A stretch of DNA of 38,462 nt from Burkholderiales bacterium. Lineage in GTDB: Bacteria > Pseudomonadota > Gammaproteobacteria > Burkholderiales > Ga0077523. The notes under the pieces are model-generated. The model had not been told where the DNA came from. It saw only the letters and a list, made by a program, of their open reading frames with translations, and did no database searches. A program made the translations under genes and the position numbers. The stretch lies in NCBI GenBank assembly GCA_019747905.1, contig JAIEQG010000012.1:1-38462 (forward strand). Reading direction: 5' to 3'. This document shows, piece by piece, positions 18,076-27,636 of this stretch (position 1 is its first letter; every line of letters begins with the position of its first letter).

Positions 18076-20352
18076 CTATTGCCGCTGCGACGCGGCATCC
18101 ACCGACGCGAGCGCCGTCAGGTTCACGAGGCGCCGCACGGTCGCCGTCGGCGTCACGATGTGCGCGGTCTTAGCGGCGCCGAGCAGGATGGGGCCGACCG
18201 TGATGCCATCGCCGCTGGTGATCTTCAGCAGGTTGAACGAGATGTTCGCGGCATCCAGCGTGGGCATGATCAGCAGGTTGGCTTCGCCCCGCAGGCGCGA
18301 ATTGGGGAAGAGCCGCATGCGGATCTCCTCGGACAGGGCCGCATCACCGTGCATTTCGCCCTCCACCTCGAGATTCGGATCGAGCCGCTCGAGAATCTCG
18401 CGGGCGCGGCTCATCTTCGCGGCGGATGGCGAATCGACGCTGCCGAAGTTGGAATGCGACAGCAGCGCCACCTTCGGCACCAGACCGAAGCGGCGCACCT
18501 CTTCTGCCGCCAGCAGGGTCATCTCCGCAATTTCCTCTGCCGTCGGATCCTTGTTCACGTAGGTGTCGCAGATGAACAGCGTGCGGTTCTGGAGAATCAG
18601 CATGTTCATCGCCGCAAAGCGCTTGACCCCGGGCTTCAATCCGATCACTTCCGCCACGGTTTCGAGGTGCTTGTGATGCTCTGCGTAGGTGCCGCAGATC
18701 ATCGCGTCCGCATCGCCCAGGCGCACCATCAGCGCGGCTATGAGCGTGGTACGGCGGATCACGTCGCGCTTCGCGAGCTCGACCGACACCCCCTTGCGCT
18801 GCATCAGGTTGTAGTAGGCCTGCCAGTAGGTGCGAAAGCGCGAATCGGAGTTCGGATTCACCAGTTCGAAATCGCGACCGGCCTGGATGCGCAGGCCAAA
18901 GCGCTCGATGCGTGGCTCGATCACTTCGGGGCGCGCGACGAGAATCGGCTTGGCGAGGCCTTCGTCGGCGATCACCTGCACGGCGCGCAGCACACGCTCT
19001 TCTTCGCCCTCGGCGAACACGACGCGCTTCGGGTTGCGTTTCGCCGCCGCGAACACCGGCCGCATGATGAGTCCGGAGTGGTACACGAAGTTCATCAACT
19101 GTTCGCGATAGGCCGCGAAGTCCTTGATGGGCCGGGTCGCGACGCCGCTGTCCATGGCCGCCTGGGCTACCGCCGGTGCAATCTGCACGATGAGGCGCGG
19201 ATCGAACGGTTTCGGGATCAGGTACTCGGGCCCGAAACGCAGATCTTCCTGGCTGTAAGCACTGGCGACGATCTCGGATTGCTCCGCCATCGCCAGATCG
19301 GCAATCGCGCGAACCGCTGCGAGCTTCATCTCTTCGGTGATGGTGGTGGCGCCTACGTCGAGTGCCCCGCGGAAGATGAACGGGAAACACAGTACGTTGT
19401 TCACCTGGTTCGGGAAATCCGAGCGGCCGGTGGCGATCACCGCGTCCGGCCGCTCCGCCTTCGCGATGTCCGGCATGATCTCGGGCGTCGGATTCGCGAG
19501 CGCCAGGATGATCGGATGCGGCCCCATGGCCTTCACCATTGCGGGCTTCAACACGCCACCGGCCGACAGCCCGAGGAACACGTCGGCACCGGGGATCACT
19601 TCCGCCAGCGTGCGCGCCCTGGTGTCGACCGCGTAGCGTGCCTTGTTGTCGTCCATCTCCTCGGTTCGACCGGTGTACACGACGCCGGCGATGTCCGTCA
19701 CGATGACGTTGCGCTTGTCCACGCCGAGTTGCACCAGCAGATCGAGGCAAGCGAGTGCTGCGGCGCCGGCACCGGAGACCACCAGCTTCACCTTGTCGAT
19801 GTCCTTGCCGACGACCTTGAGTCCGTTGAGGAGCGCGGCTCCGACGATGATCGCAGTCCCGTGCTGGTCGTCGTGGAACACCGGAATCTTCATCCGCCGT
19901 CGCAACTGGCGTTCGATGTAGAAGCACTCCGGGGCCTTGATGTCTTCCAGGTTGATGCCGCCGAAGGTCGGTTCGAGCGCTGCGATCATCTCCACCAGCT
20001 TGTCCGGATCGCGTTCGGCGATCTCGATGTCGAAGCAGTCGATGCCGGCGAACTTCTTGAACAGCACCGCCTTGCCTTCCATCACCGGCTTTGCGGCCAG
20101 CGGTCCGATGGCGCCGAGGCCAAGCACCGCAGTGCCGTTGGTGACGACCCCGATCAGGTTGCCGCGAGCGGTGTAGGCGCGGGCATTGCCGGGATCGGCA
20201 ACGATCTCGTGGCAGGCGAAGGCAACACCAGGCGAATAGGCAAGCGCCAGATCACGCTGCGTGATGAGGGCCTTGGTGGGAACAACGGAAATCTTGCCGG
20301 GGGCGGGAGTGCGGTGATAGTCGAGCGCGGACTTCTTCAGCGATTCGTCCAT
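18076..20352 (-). CDS. maeB: NADP-dependent malic enzyme MaeB
   Basis: A 758-residue two-part malic enzyme that decarboxylates malate to pyruvate. The N-terminal half carries the malic enzyme domain (Tyr in [12 protein letters not shown], Lys in [11 protein letters not shown], acidic metal residues in [17 protein letters not shown]) and a nucleotide site [16 protein letters not shown]. Residues about 430-758 form the phosphotransacetylase-like regulatory domain typical of MaeB, which in relatives binds acetyl-CoA but is not itself an active transacetylase. The ATG at 20352 gives the family length; upstream in-frame ATGs extend into the promoter region. Confidence 0.95.
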   Translation of the reverse strand: MDESLKKSALDYHRTPAPGKISVVPTKALITQRDLALAYSPGVAFACHEIVADPGNARAYTARGNLIGVVTNGTAVLGLGAIGPLAAKPVMEGKAVLFKKFAGIDCFDIEIAERDPDKLVEMIAALEPTFGGINLEDIKAPECFYIERQLRRRMKIPVFHDDQHGTAIIVGAALLNGLKVVGKDIDKVKLVVSGAGAAALACLDLLVQLGVDKRNVIVTDIAGVVYTGRTEEMDDNKARYAVDTRARTLAEVIPGADVFLGLSAGGVLKPAMVKAMGPHPIILALANPTPEIMPDIAKAERPDAVIATGRSDFPNQVNNVLCFPFIFRGALDVGATTITEEMKLAAVRAIADLAMAEQSEIVASAYSQEDLRFGPEYLIPKPFDPRLIVQIAPAVAQAAMDSGVATRPIKDFAAYREQLMNFVYHSGLIMRPVFAAAKRNPKRVVFAEGEEERVLRAVQVIADEGLAKPILVARPEVIEPRIERFGLRIQAGRDFELVNPNSDSRFRTYWQAYYNLMQRKGVSVELAKRDVIRRTTLIAALMVRLGDADAMICGTYAEHHKHLETVAEVIGLKPGVKRFAAMNMLILQNRTLFICDTYVNKDPTAEEIAEMTLLAAEEVRRFGLVPKVALLSHSNFGSVDSPSAAKMSRAREILERLDPNLEVEGEMHGDAALSEEIRMRLFPNSRLRGEANLLIMPTLDAANISFNLLKITSGDGITVGPILLGAAKTAHIVTPTATVRRLVNLTALASVDAASQRQ

Positions 20353-20389
20353 GGAGGAGGAGTTCTTGCGCAGCGAGCGGAAGGCCGGG

Positions 20390-20432
20390 ATTATACGCGC
20401 CGACCTCGGACGGACCGGGCTCTCTACCGGTC
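20390..20432 (-). promoter_or_regulatory. Candidate maeB -10 box and adjacent inverted repeat
   Basis: TATAAT on the minus strand (20390-20395) sits 38 bases before the maeB ATG, but no good -35 box is seen. Where that box should be begins a perfect inverted repeat, GACCGG (20413-20418) with CCGGTC (20427-20432). The repeat also lies just upstream of the TraB/GumN ribosome site on the other strand, so it could be an operator for one or both genes. Confidence 0.4.
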
Positions 20433-20456
20433 GCTCATCCAAGGAGGAACCGACTC

Positions 20457-21347
20457 TTGATCACTCGATTGTTCTGGATAGCCGCGGCGTGGCTGACATT
20501 GGCCGGCATCGCGCCTGCGCCAGCGCAGGGCGCCAGCCCGCTCCTGTGGGAAGTGACGTCGAAGTCCACCACGGTCTACCTGCTCGGGACGATCCACGTC
20601 GGCAATCCATCGATGTATCCCTTGCCGCCCGCAGTAGAGAGTGCGTACGCGCGCGCCCAGGTCATCGCGCTGGAAGCCGATCCGGGCGACCCGACCGCGA
20701 TGCTGATGGCCATGAGCACGGTGATGTACCAGCCGCCCGAGACACTGGAGCGCAACTTGCCGCCTGCGCTGTTCCAGGAGTTGCGCGCGGCGCTGAGCCC
20801 GAGCGGCCTGCCGATCGAACTCGCCCAGAGCATGAAGCCCTACATGGTGTCCATGACTCTCACCATGATGGAAGCGGCCCGGCTGGGCTTCGATGTGTCT
20901 CTCGGGGTCGACCTGCATCTCGTGAACCGCGCCCGCCGCGACGGCAAGCGCATCGTCGAACTCGAATCCATGGCCATGCAACTCGCCATGCTGGACGGCA
21001 TGCCGAAGGAAACCCACGTGGCCATGCTGGAGAGCACCATCAAGGGCATGCGATCAGGCTCCCTCAAGCGCGACCTCGAAACGATGATCGAGGCGTGGCG
21101 CACGGGCAATGCCGAGATGATGGACGAAGCGGCAACGCGCGAGATGAAGGCAATGCCCGCTCGCGTCTCGCGGGAACTGCAGGACTCGATGTTCGATCGC
21201 CGCAATCGTGCGATGGCGGACAGGATCGTGCAGATGCTGGGTGGATCCGAAGTGGTACTGGTGGGAGTGGGGGCCGGGCACATGACCGGCAGCACCGGCC
21301 TCGTCGCCCTGTTGAAGGCGCGCGGGTTCAGCGTGCGCCGCCTCTGA
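20457..21347 (+). CDS. TraB/GumN family protein
   Basis: A 296-residue exported protein with a TTG start supported by AAGGAGG at 20441-20447. A signal peptide (cleavage near APAPAQGA) precedes the TraB/GumN (TIKI) domain. Hallmarks are YLLGTIHVG near the N-terminus, ALEADPG, the central LGVDLHL, and the C-terminal VGAGHMTG. TIKI relatives are proposed metalloproteases and the GxxH motifs are intact, but bacterial members have no settled function. It heads a four-gene plus-strand set in which each stop nearly touches or overlaps the next start. Confidence 0.9.
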   Translation: MITRLFWIAAAWLTLAGIAPAPAQGASPLLWEVTSKSTTVYLLGTIHVGNPSMYPLPPAVESAYARAQVIALEADPGDPTAMLMAMSTVMYQPPETLERNLPPALFQELRAALSPSGLPIELAQSMKPYMVSMTLTMMEAARLGFDVSLGVDLHLVNRARRDGKRIVELESMAMQLAMLDGMPKETHVAMLESTIKGMRSGSLKRDLETMIEAWRTGNAEMMDEAATREMKAMPARVSRELQDSMFDRRNRAMADRIVQMLGGSEVVLVGVGAGHMTGSTGLVALLKARGFSVRRL

Positions 21348-21348
21348 G

Positions 21349-22332
21349 ATGCCTGCCGTGAACGACCTCGCCGTGGGCGCCCTGCGGACCGACCTCTTTC
21401 CTGAGATCGAACCCTATGCGTCCGGCCGCATGCCGCTCGATGCACGCCATACGATGTACTGGGAAGCGAGCGGCAACCCCGACGGGATTCCGGTCGTGTT
21501 CCTGCACGGCGGGCCCGGCTCGGGGGCGAGCCCGTCGCATCGCCGCTTCTTCGACCCCGCGCGCTATCGCATCGTGATCTTCGATCAACGCGGCTCGGGC
21601 CGGTCGACACCGCTCGGCGCGATCGAGGACAACACGACCCCGCTGCTGATCGATGACATCGAACTCCTGCGCCGGCACCTCGAGGTCGAGCGCTGGCTCG
21701 TCTTCGGTGGCTCCTGGGGTTCGACGCTGGCGCTCGCTTATGGCGAAGCACACCCGGACCGGTGCCTGGGCTTCGTGTTGCGCGGCATCTTCCTGTGCCG
21801 CCCGTCCGAGATCGAATGGTTCCTCTACGGCATGCGCAACGTATTCCCGGACATCTGGCGCAATTTTGCGGAGTTCATCCCGGCCGCCGAACGCGACGAT
21901 CTGCTTGGCGCCTATCGCAAGCGCCTGGAAGATCCTGATCCGGCCGTGCACCTGCCGGCGGCACGGACCTGGAGTCTCTACGAGGGGGCATGCTCGACCC
22001 TGATGCCGAGCGAGGATGCGATGAGGCACTTCGGCGACGACGGCGTCGCACTGGGCCTCGCGCGCATCGAGGCACACTACTTCGCCCACGACATCTTCCT
22101 GCCGCGCAACAGCCTCGTCGACAACGTCGGCCTGATTCGCCACCTGCCCTGCGTCATCGTTCAGGGCCGCTACGACATGGTGTGTCCCGCGGTGTCAGCG
22201 TTCGACCTCAAGGCCGCCTGGCCGGAGGCCGAGCTGATCGTGGTCCCGGACGCCGGTCATTCCGCATGGGAACCCGGAATCCGGGCACGCCTCGTGACAG
22301 CCGTGGCGCGTTTCGCCGAGGTGCACCGCTGA
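21349..22332 (+). CDS. pip: Prolyl aminopeptidase
   Basis: A 327-residue alpha/beta-hydrolase that removes N-terminal proline from peptides. The oxyanion segment HGGPGSGASP, the nucleophile elbow GGSWGS, Asp in GRYDMVCP and His in DAGHSAWEP give a complete catalytic triad. It has the family's usual length and no signal peptide, so it is cytoplasmic. The start comes one base after the TraB/GumN stop, and its stop overlaps the next start (TGATG). Confidence 0.95.
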   Translation: MPAVNDLAVGALRTDLFPEIEPYASGRMPLDARHTMYWEASGNPDGIPVVFLHGGPGSGASPSHRRFFDPARYRIVIFDQRGSGRSTPLGAIEDNTTPLLIDDIELLRRHLEVERWLVFGGSWGSTLALAYGEAHPDRCLGFVLRGIFLCRPSEIEWFLYGMRNVFPDIWRNFAEFIPAAERDDLLGAYRKRLEDPDPAVHLPAARTWSLYEGACSTLMPSEDAMRHFGDDGVALGLARIEAHYFAHDIFLPRNSLVDNVGLIRHLPCVIVQGRYDMVCPAVSAFDLKAAWPEAELIVVPDAGHSAWEPGIRARLVTAVARFAEVHR

Positions 22333-22904
22333 TGTCTACGATAGTAGTCGTACGCAAGGGCTCCCGGGCCTGCATCGCCTGCGATACGCTCGCCACTTTC
22401 GGCTCGCTCAAGCAGAAGGCGCGCTACGCCGGGTCGCCAGGCAAGCTGTTCCTGTTTCGGGACGCGTGGATCGGTACCGTCGGCTACTCCGTGCACAACG
22501 CCGTGCTGGCGAGCTACTTCAACCGCCATGCGGACGACGTCAAGCTCGACACGCCGGCGGATATCTTCGAGACTTGGCGACGCATGCACGTGGTGCTCGA
22601 GGACGAGTATCACCTGAACCCGCGCAAGGATTCCGACGACGCTTACAAGACCACGCGGATGAGCGCATTGATTGCGAGCCCGCGCGGGATCTTCAGCGTG
22701 ACGCCAGCGCGCGACGTGGAATCGTTGCCGCGATTCTGGGCGATCGGGTCCGGCTCCGACTATGCGCTTGGCGCGATGTTCGCGCTCTACGACGCCACGG
22801 ACGACGTGGAACGCATCGCTCGTGCCGGCATCGAAGCCGGCGCGGAATTCGACGACGGCAGCGATCTGCCCGTGGTCAGCCAGTTAGTGGAACTCACGAC
22901 TTGA
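22332..22904 (+). CDS. Proteasome-fold Ntn hydrolase, HslV/BPH-like
   Basis: A 190-residue protein with the 20S/HslV fold: MSTIVVVRKG aligns with the MTTIVSVR start of HslV, Asp17 is conserved (IACDTLATFG), a Lys in GKLFLF fits the catalytic lysine after a four-residue insertion, and AIGSGSDYALGAM matches HslV AIGSGGPYA. After Met removal the first residue would be Ser rather than the usual Thr. The context lacks the hslU ATPase. It probably belongs to the betaproteobacterial proteasome homologue (BPH) group; ordinary HslV is less likely. The ATG is set by overlap with the pip stop and by the need for an exposed nucleophile. Confidence 0.82.
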   Translation: MSTIVVVRKGSRACIACDTLATFGSLKQKARYAGSPGKLFLFRDAWIGTVGYSVHNAVLASYFNRHADDVKLDTPADIFETWRRMHVVLEDEYHLNPRKDSDDAYKTTRMSALIASPRGIFSVTPARDVESLPRFWAIGSGSDYALGAMFALYDATDDVERIARAGIEAGAEFDDGSDLPVVSQLVELTT

Positions 22905-23338
22905 ACGACATCCCGCCCATCTTTCTCGAATACATCGCCGGCCTGAAGGCGCATGACGTGAATCGCATCGGTGCCACCATGGCCGACACTCTGCAGGTCC
23001 ATTCCGCCGGCAAGGTGCTCGCGAAGCCCCAGTTCCTGCCGTTCCTGCATGCGCTCTACACCGGGTTCCCCGACTGGAACTACGATCACGATCCGCCTGA
23101 ATGGCACGGCGATCTCATCGCCGTCAAATGGCGTCAGAGCGGGACGCACACCGGCGTGTTCGTGTATCCCGGCCTGCCCCCGATCGCGCCCACTGGGCGC
23201 AAGGTCCGCATCCCCGAGCAGTACTTCCGCTATCGCGTCGCGGGCGGATTGCTGACCGAACTGCGGCCGGATCCGATTCCCGGCGGCGCGCCGCGCGGCA
23301 TCCTCGAACAGATCGGAGTCACTTTGCCGCCAGTCTAG
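22901..23338 (+). CDS. SnoaL-like / ester cyclase family protein
   Basis: A 145-residue NTF2-fold protein. The TTG start at 22901 overlaps the previous stop (TTGA) and gives NDIPPIFLEYIAGLKAHDVNRIGATMADTL, a typical SnoaL beginning; the rest (FPDWNYDHDPP, RKVRIPEQYFRYRV, GILEQIGV) matches polyketide-cyclase-like ester cyclases. Such folds serve many small enzymes, so the substrate is unknown. It is the last gene of the TraB-pip-protease set. Confidence 0.82.
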   Translation: MNDIPPIFLEYIAGLKAHDVNRIGATMADTLQVHSAGKVLAKPQFLPFLHALYTGFPDWNYDHDPPEWHGDLIAVKWRQSGTHTGVFVYPGLPPIAPTGRKVRIPEQYFRYRVAGGLLTELRPDPIPGGAPRGILEQIGVTLPPV

Positions 23339-23342
23339 GGGA

Positions 23343-23395
23343 GCAGGAAAAACAAGGGCCGCGCCAAGGGAGACCAGTAGCGTCGGGCGCGGCCC
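23343..23395 (-). terminator. Strong terminator between convergent operons
   Basis: GGGCCGCGCC (23356-23365) and GGCGCGGCCC (23386-23395) form a perfect 10-bp stem with a 20-base loop. Read on the minus strand it is followed by TTGTTTTTCC, so it ends the phaM operon. On the plus strand, after the SnoaL gene, there is no T-run, but the stem may still slow transcription. Confidence 0.8.
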
Positions 23396-23481
23396 ACACG
23401 TTCCGCTCATGCCTTGCGGAGTGCGCAGCGGATGCTGCACGGCGAAGCTTTCGCCTCCCTTACACGGCCGGCTGGCCGGCT

Positions 23482-23808
23482 TCAGGCCTTGATGCTGACC
23501 GAGGGGGGAGCGTCGTCCTCCTGGCGCCGGGACTGCTTGCGACGATCCTGGCCGGTCCGCGTGTCGAGCATCACGGGCCGCTGCTCCCTGCGCCGCTCGA
23601 TGCCGCGACGCGCAAGGTCGCGCTGCTCCAGAAACCCTGGCTGCCCGGGCACCGGCCGATACGAGGTCGGTGCCCTGCCGGGCGGCGGTTCACGGTTGCC
23701 CTGCTCCTCGTTGTTCACCGGCTGGACGACGCGCGAGCCCTCGACGCCACGCACAGGGACGGTGTCCGGCGCCGGAAAAATCGGCGGCGTCGGCGCGTTA
23801 ATCCGCAT
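23482..23808 (-). CDS. Small proline/arginine-rich protein next to phaM
   Basis: A 108-residue protein: a Pro-rich first half (NAPTPPIFPAPDTVPVRG), then a very basic second half (RRGIERRREQRPVMLDTRTGQDRRKQSRR) ending PSVSIKA. Similar basic proteins occur beside phaM-type genes in related bacteria, from memory; no function is established. It overlaps the phaM stop by 11 bp, which implies coupled expression. The basic tail could bind DNA or granule surfaces (inference). Confidence 0.7.
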   Translation of the reverse strand: MRINAPTPPIFPAPDTVPVRGVEGSRVVQPVNNEEQGNREPPPGRAPTSYRPVPGQPGFLEQRDLARRGIERRREQRPVMLDTRTGQDRRKQSRRQEDDAPPSVSIKA

Positions 23809-24067
23809 CGTTGCCGCTGGCCGCCTTCGCTGATTCGTGGATCGCGTCGAGTGCCGACTTCTGCATCTGCAGGGTCTTGATGGTCATCTGCAGGAACGAC
23901 AGATTCATCTTGAGCCAGTTCTCCACCGCCTGGAGTTCGACGATCTTCTTCTCGACGTCCTCGACGTTCATCGTGGGCTGGAACATGCCGGGGATGGGGA
24001 ACGACGTGGGGTTCCACATCTTCTGGAAGAAATCCATCAGGTCCTTGGAACCGAAATCGTCCGCCAT
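23798..24067 (-). CDS. phaM: PhaM-type polyhydroxyalkanoate granule protein
   Basis: An 89-residue protein. The stretch from MDFFQKMW through PTMNVEDVEKKI to ELQAVENWLKMNLSFLQMTIKTLQMQ matches the PhaM family, in which an N-terminal helix precedes a conserved helical repeat. In Ralstonia PhaM binds PHA synthase and DNA, activating synthesis and partitioning granules. The basic AT-hook-like tail of long PhaM is missing here; the downstream basic 108-residue protein might supply it (inference). GAGGAG sits eight bases before the ATG. Confidence 0.8.
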   Translation of the reverse strand: MADDFGSKDLMDFFQKMWNPTSFPIPGMFQPTMNVEDVEKKIVELQAVENWLKMNLSFLQMTIKTLQMQKSALDAIHESAKAASGNDAD

Positions 24068-24088
24068 CTGCTCGCTCCTCGAATGGCA

Positions 24089-24109
24089 GGGCGCGGTCGA
24101 TCAGCGCCC
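24089..24109 (-). repeat. Hairpin between the UxaA gene and phaM
   Basis: GGGCGC (24089-24094) and GCGCCC (24104-24109) form a perfect 6-bp stem in the 54-bp gap, with no T-run. It might weaken read-through from the dehydratase gene into phaM. Confidence 0.35.
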
Positions 24110-24121
24110 CGCAGTCGCCGC

Positions 24122-25645
24122 CTACATGGTGGGGCCGAGAATCCACGGCGCGAACTCGTCCTCGCCGTAGCCCCATTGCTCGCTCTTCGACTTCTGCCCG
24201 GAGGCCGTCTTGAGGATGAGATCGAAGAACTGCTTGCCGACTTCCTCGATGGACGCCTTGCCATCGACGATGACGCCGCAGTTGATGTCCATGTCTTCTT
24301 CCTGCCGGTTGAAGAGCGCGGAATTGGTCGCGAGCTTGAGCGAAGGTGAAGGCTTGCAGCCATAGGCCGAGCCGCGGCCCGTGGTGAAGCAGATCATGTT
24401 GGCGCCACCCGCCACCTGGCCGGTCGCGGACACCGGATCGTAGCCGGGCGTGTCCATGAACACGAAGCCCTTGGCGGTCACTCGTTCGGCATACTCGTAG
24501 ACATCGACCATCGCCGTGGTGCCGCCCTTCGCCACTGCACCGAGCGATTTCTCGAGAATGGTGGTGAGGCCGCCCGCCTTGTTGCCCGGCGAGGGATTGT
24601 TGTTCATCTCGCCGCCAAGGCGTTCGGTGTACTGCTCCCACCACTTGATGCGCTTCACCAGTTTCTCGCCCACCTCACGCGACACGGCACGGCGCGTGAG
24701 CAGGTGCTCGGCCCCGTAGACCTCCGGTGTCTCTGACAGGATGGCAGTGCCGCCGTGGCGCACCAGCATGTCCACTGCAGCGCCGAGCGCAGGGTTGGCG
24801 CTGATGCCGGAGTAGCCATCCGAACCGCCGCACTGCAGGCCGAGGATCAGATGGCTCGCCGGCACGGTGCTGCGGCCTACCTTGTTCGCCTCGGGCAGCA
24901 TTTCCATGATGCGCGCGATGCCCTCCTTCACCGTCTTGCCGGTGCCGCCGGTGTCCTGGATGGTGAAGGCCTTCAACTGGTCGGTGCGCTTCAGGCCCTG
25001 TGAAGCCAGCAGATCGTTGATCTGGTTCGCTTCGCACCCCAGGCCGATCATGAGGGTCGAGAACATGTTCGGGTGGGTGGCATAGCCACCGAGGACGCGG
25101 CGCAGGACTTGCACCGGTTCCCCATCGGAAGCATGGCCACACCCGGTCTTGTGGGTGATCGGGACGATGCCGTCGACGTTCGGGTAGTCGGCCAGTATGT
25201 CGTCGGTAAAGTGCTTCGCGATCATGCGCGATACGTGTGCGGAACAGTTCACGCTCGAGACGACACCGATGTAGTTGCGCGTCGCGACGCGGCCGTCGGC
25301 GCGCAGATAGCCCTGGAACGTGGCAGGGTTGGGCACGAACTGCGTGGGCTTGTAGTCGGCGCCGAACGCGTAGTCGCGCTCGAAGTTACCCATGCTGAGA
25401 TTGTGGACGTGCACGTGCTCGCCCGCCTTGATGGGCCGCGAGGCGAAGCCGATGATCTGGTTGTAGCGGCGTACCGGGCTGCCTTCGCCGATGTCGTGGG
25501 TGGCCACCTTGTGTCCGGCAGGAACCCGCACGGTGGTACGGATCTTCTCCTTGATGATCTCGGTGCCTTCCGGCAGATCGACGCGGGCGATGACGACATC
25601 GTCCGCGGCGTTGAGGCGAATGGTGAGGTCGGCGGCTTGCAGCAT
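24122..25645 (-). CDS. UxaA family sugar-acid dehydratase
   Basis: A 507-residue protein with an N-terminal SAF domain (about residues 1-90) and a C-terminal UxaA domain (TGCGHASDGEP, LGLQCGGSDGYSGISANPALG, DTPGYDPVSATGQVAGGANMICFTTGRGS). The family removes water from altronate, galactarate and related acids with an Fe2+ centre in the cytoplasm. AAGGAG lies before the ATG at 25645. It is divergent from an SDR and FAH hydrolase gene pair that together would fit 3-deoxy-2-keto acid oxidation and cleavage. The exact sugar acid cannot be told. Confidence 0.88.
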   Translation of the reverse strand: MLQAADLTIRLNAADDVVIARVDLPEGTEIIKEKIRTTVRVPAGHKVATHDIGEGSPVRRYNQIIGFASRPIKAGEHVHVHNLSMGNFERDYAFGADYKPTQFVPNPATFQGYLRADGRVATRNYIGVVSSVNCSAHVSRMIAKHFTDDILADYPNVDGIVPITHKTGCGHASDGEPVQVLRRVLGGYATHPNMFSTLMIGLGCEANQINDLLASQGLKRTDQLKAFTIQDTGGTGKTVKEGIARIMEMLPEANKVGRSTVPASHLILGLQCGGSDGYSGISANPALGAAVDMLVRHGGTAILSETPEVYGAEHLLTRRAVSREVGEKLVKRIKWWEQYTERLGGEMNNNPSPGNKAGGLTTILEKSLGAVAKGGTTAMVDVYEYAERVTAKGFVFMDTPGYDPVSATGQVAGGANMICFTTGRGSAYGCKPSPSLKLATNSALFNRQEEDMDINCGVIVDGKASIEEVGKQFFDLILKTASGQKSKSEQWGYGEDEFAPWILGPTM

Positions 25646-25730
25646 GATGCTCTCCTTCGTGTCTCGGCTCGAACGGTCGCGGCGAACGCGCCCCTCGCGT
25701 CCGTCGTCGCCGTTGCCGGAATGGACGGTG

Positions 25731-26613
<883 letters not shown>

Positions 26614-26677
26614 TTCTTGGCCCGCACATTCGACGAAAAGCAGGATCTGTCCTGCACTTGATTGGGGAGACAGCAAC

Positions 26678-27523
26678 ATGAAACTGGTTCGATTCGGCGA
26701 TGCCGGGCAGGAAAAACCGGGCGTACTCGACGCAAGCGGAGCCATCCGCGACCTGTCGGGCGTCATCCGCGATGTCGATGGCAGCACGTTGTCGGACGCC
26801 TCGCTCGCGAAACTGCGTGCGCTCAACCTCGATTCACTGCCCAAGGTGTCGGGCACGCCACGCTTCGGGCCGCCGGTGGCAAACGTCGGCAAGTTCGTCG
26901 CGATCGGGCTCAACTACTCCGACCACGCTAAGGAATCGAACATGCCGATTCCGAAGGAGCCGGTGGTGTTCAGCAAGGCCACATCCTGCATCAGCGGCCC
27001 GAACGACACGGTGGTCCTGCCGCGCGGTTCGGTGAAGGGCGACTGGGAAGTGGAACTCGCCTTCGTGATGGGCAAGACTGCGAAGAATGTGTCGGAGGCC
27101 GATGCGCTCGACTACGTCGCCGGCTACATGATCTGCAACGACGTGTCAGAGCGCGAGTGGCAGCTGGAGCGCGGCCAGACCTGGGACAAGGGCAAGGGCT
27201 TCGACACCTTCGGCCCGATCGGCCCCTGGCTCGTGACGCGCGACGAGATCGGCGACCCGCAGAACCTCGCCATGTGGCTCGACGTGAACGGTCAGCGCGT
27301 GCAGACCGGATCGACCAAGACCATGATCTTCACGGTGAAGCAGCTGATCGCCTACGTGAGCTTCATCTACACGCTGAAGCCTGGTGACATCATCACTACC
27401 GGCACCCCGCCTGGCGTGGGCATGGGGATGAAGCCGAATCCCCAGTTCCTGAAAGCCGGCGACGTGATGCGTGTCGGCATCGACGGACTGGGGGAGCAGC
27501 GGCAGGAAGTCGTCGGAGGGTGA
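26678..27523 (+). CDS. Fumarylacetoacetate hydrolase family protein
   Basis: A 281-residue FAH-fold enzyme. Metal-binding acidic residues lie in GDWEVELAFVMG and ICNDVSEREWQ; the segment TWDKGKGFDTFGPIGPWLV and GTPPGVGMGMKP are typical. It is close in pattern to 2,4-diketo-3-deoxy-L-fuconate hydrolase and ureidoglycolate-lyase annotated proteins. Placed 64 bp after the SDR, it would cleave the diketo acid produced by that enzyme, for example to pyruvate and a hydroxy acid (inference). GGGGAGA lies before the ATG. A small hairpin GCAGGA-TCTG-TCCTGC at 26640-26655 precedes it. Confidence 0.9.
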   Translation: MKLVRFGDAGQEKPGVLDASGAIRDLSGVIRDVDGSTLSDASLAKLRALNLDSLPKVSGTPRFGPPVANVGKFVAIGLNYSDHAKESNMPIPKEPVVFSKATSCISGPNDTVVLPRGSVKGDWEVELAFVMGKTAKNVSEADALDYVAGYMICNDVSEREWQLERGQTWDKGKGFDTFGPIGPWLVTRDEIGDPQNLAMWLDVNGQRVQTGSTKTMIFTVKQLIAYVSFIYTLKPGDIITTGTPPGVGMGMKPNPQFLKAGDVMRVGIDGLGEQRQEVVGG

Positions 27524-27636
27524 GTCGGCGCAGGATTGATGTCCAGCGTTGCTGGAGCGCACAAGCCTTCCCGTCAAACCAGTAGGATCGCCGCCGGCCC
27601 AAGGAGCATGCGGGTCACCTGCCCCAGGACGTTCCC

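Noticed and set aside
17527..20460. 977-residue plus-strand open frame opposite maeB and the SDR
   Set aside because: Lies wholly antisense to clearly conserved enzymes; low-complexity, His/Arg/Asp-rich translation with no recognisable domain, as expected from high-GC codon bias.
22332..22904. Ordinary HslV of an HslUV protease
   Set aside because: No hslU neighbour, Ser instead of Thr at position 1, and a four-residue insertion before the lysine; BPH-like assignment fits better.
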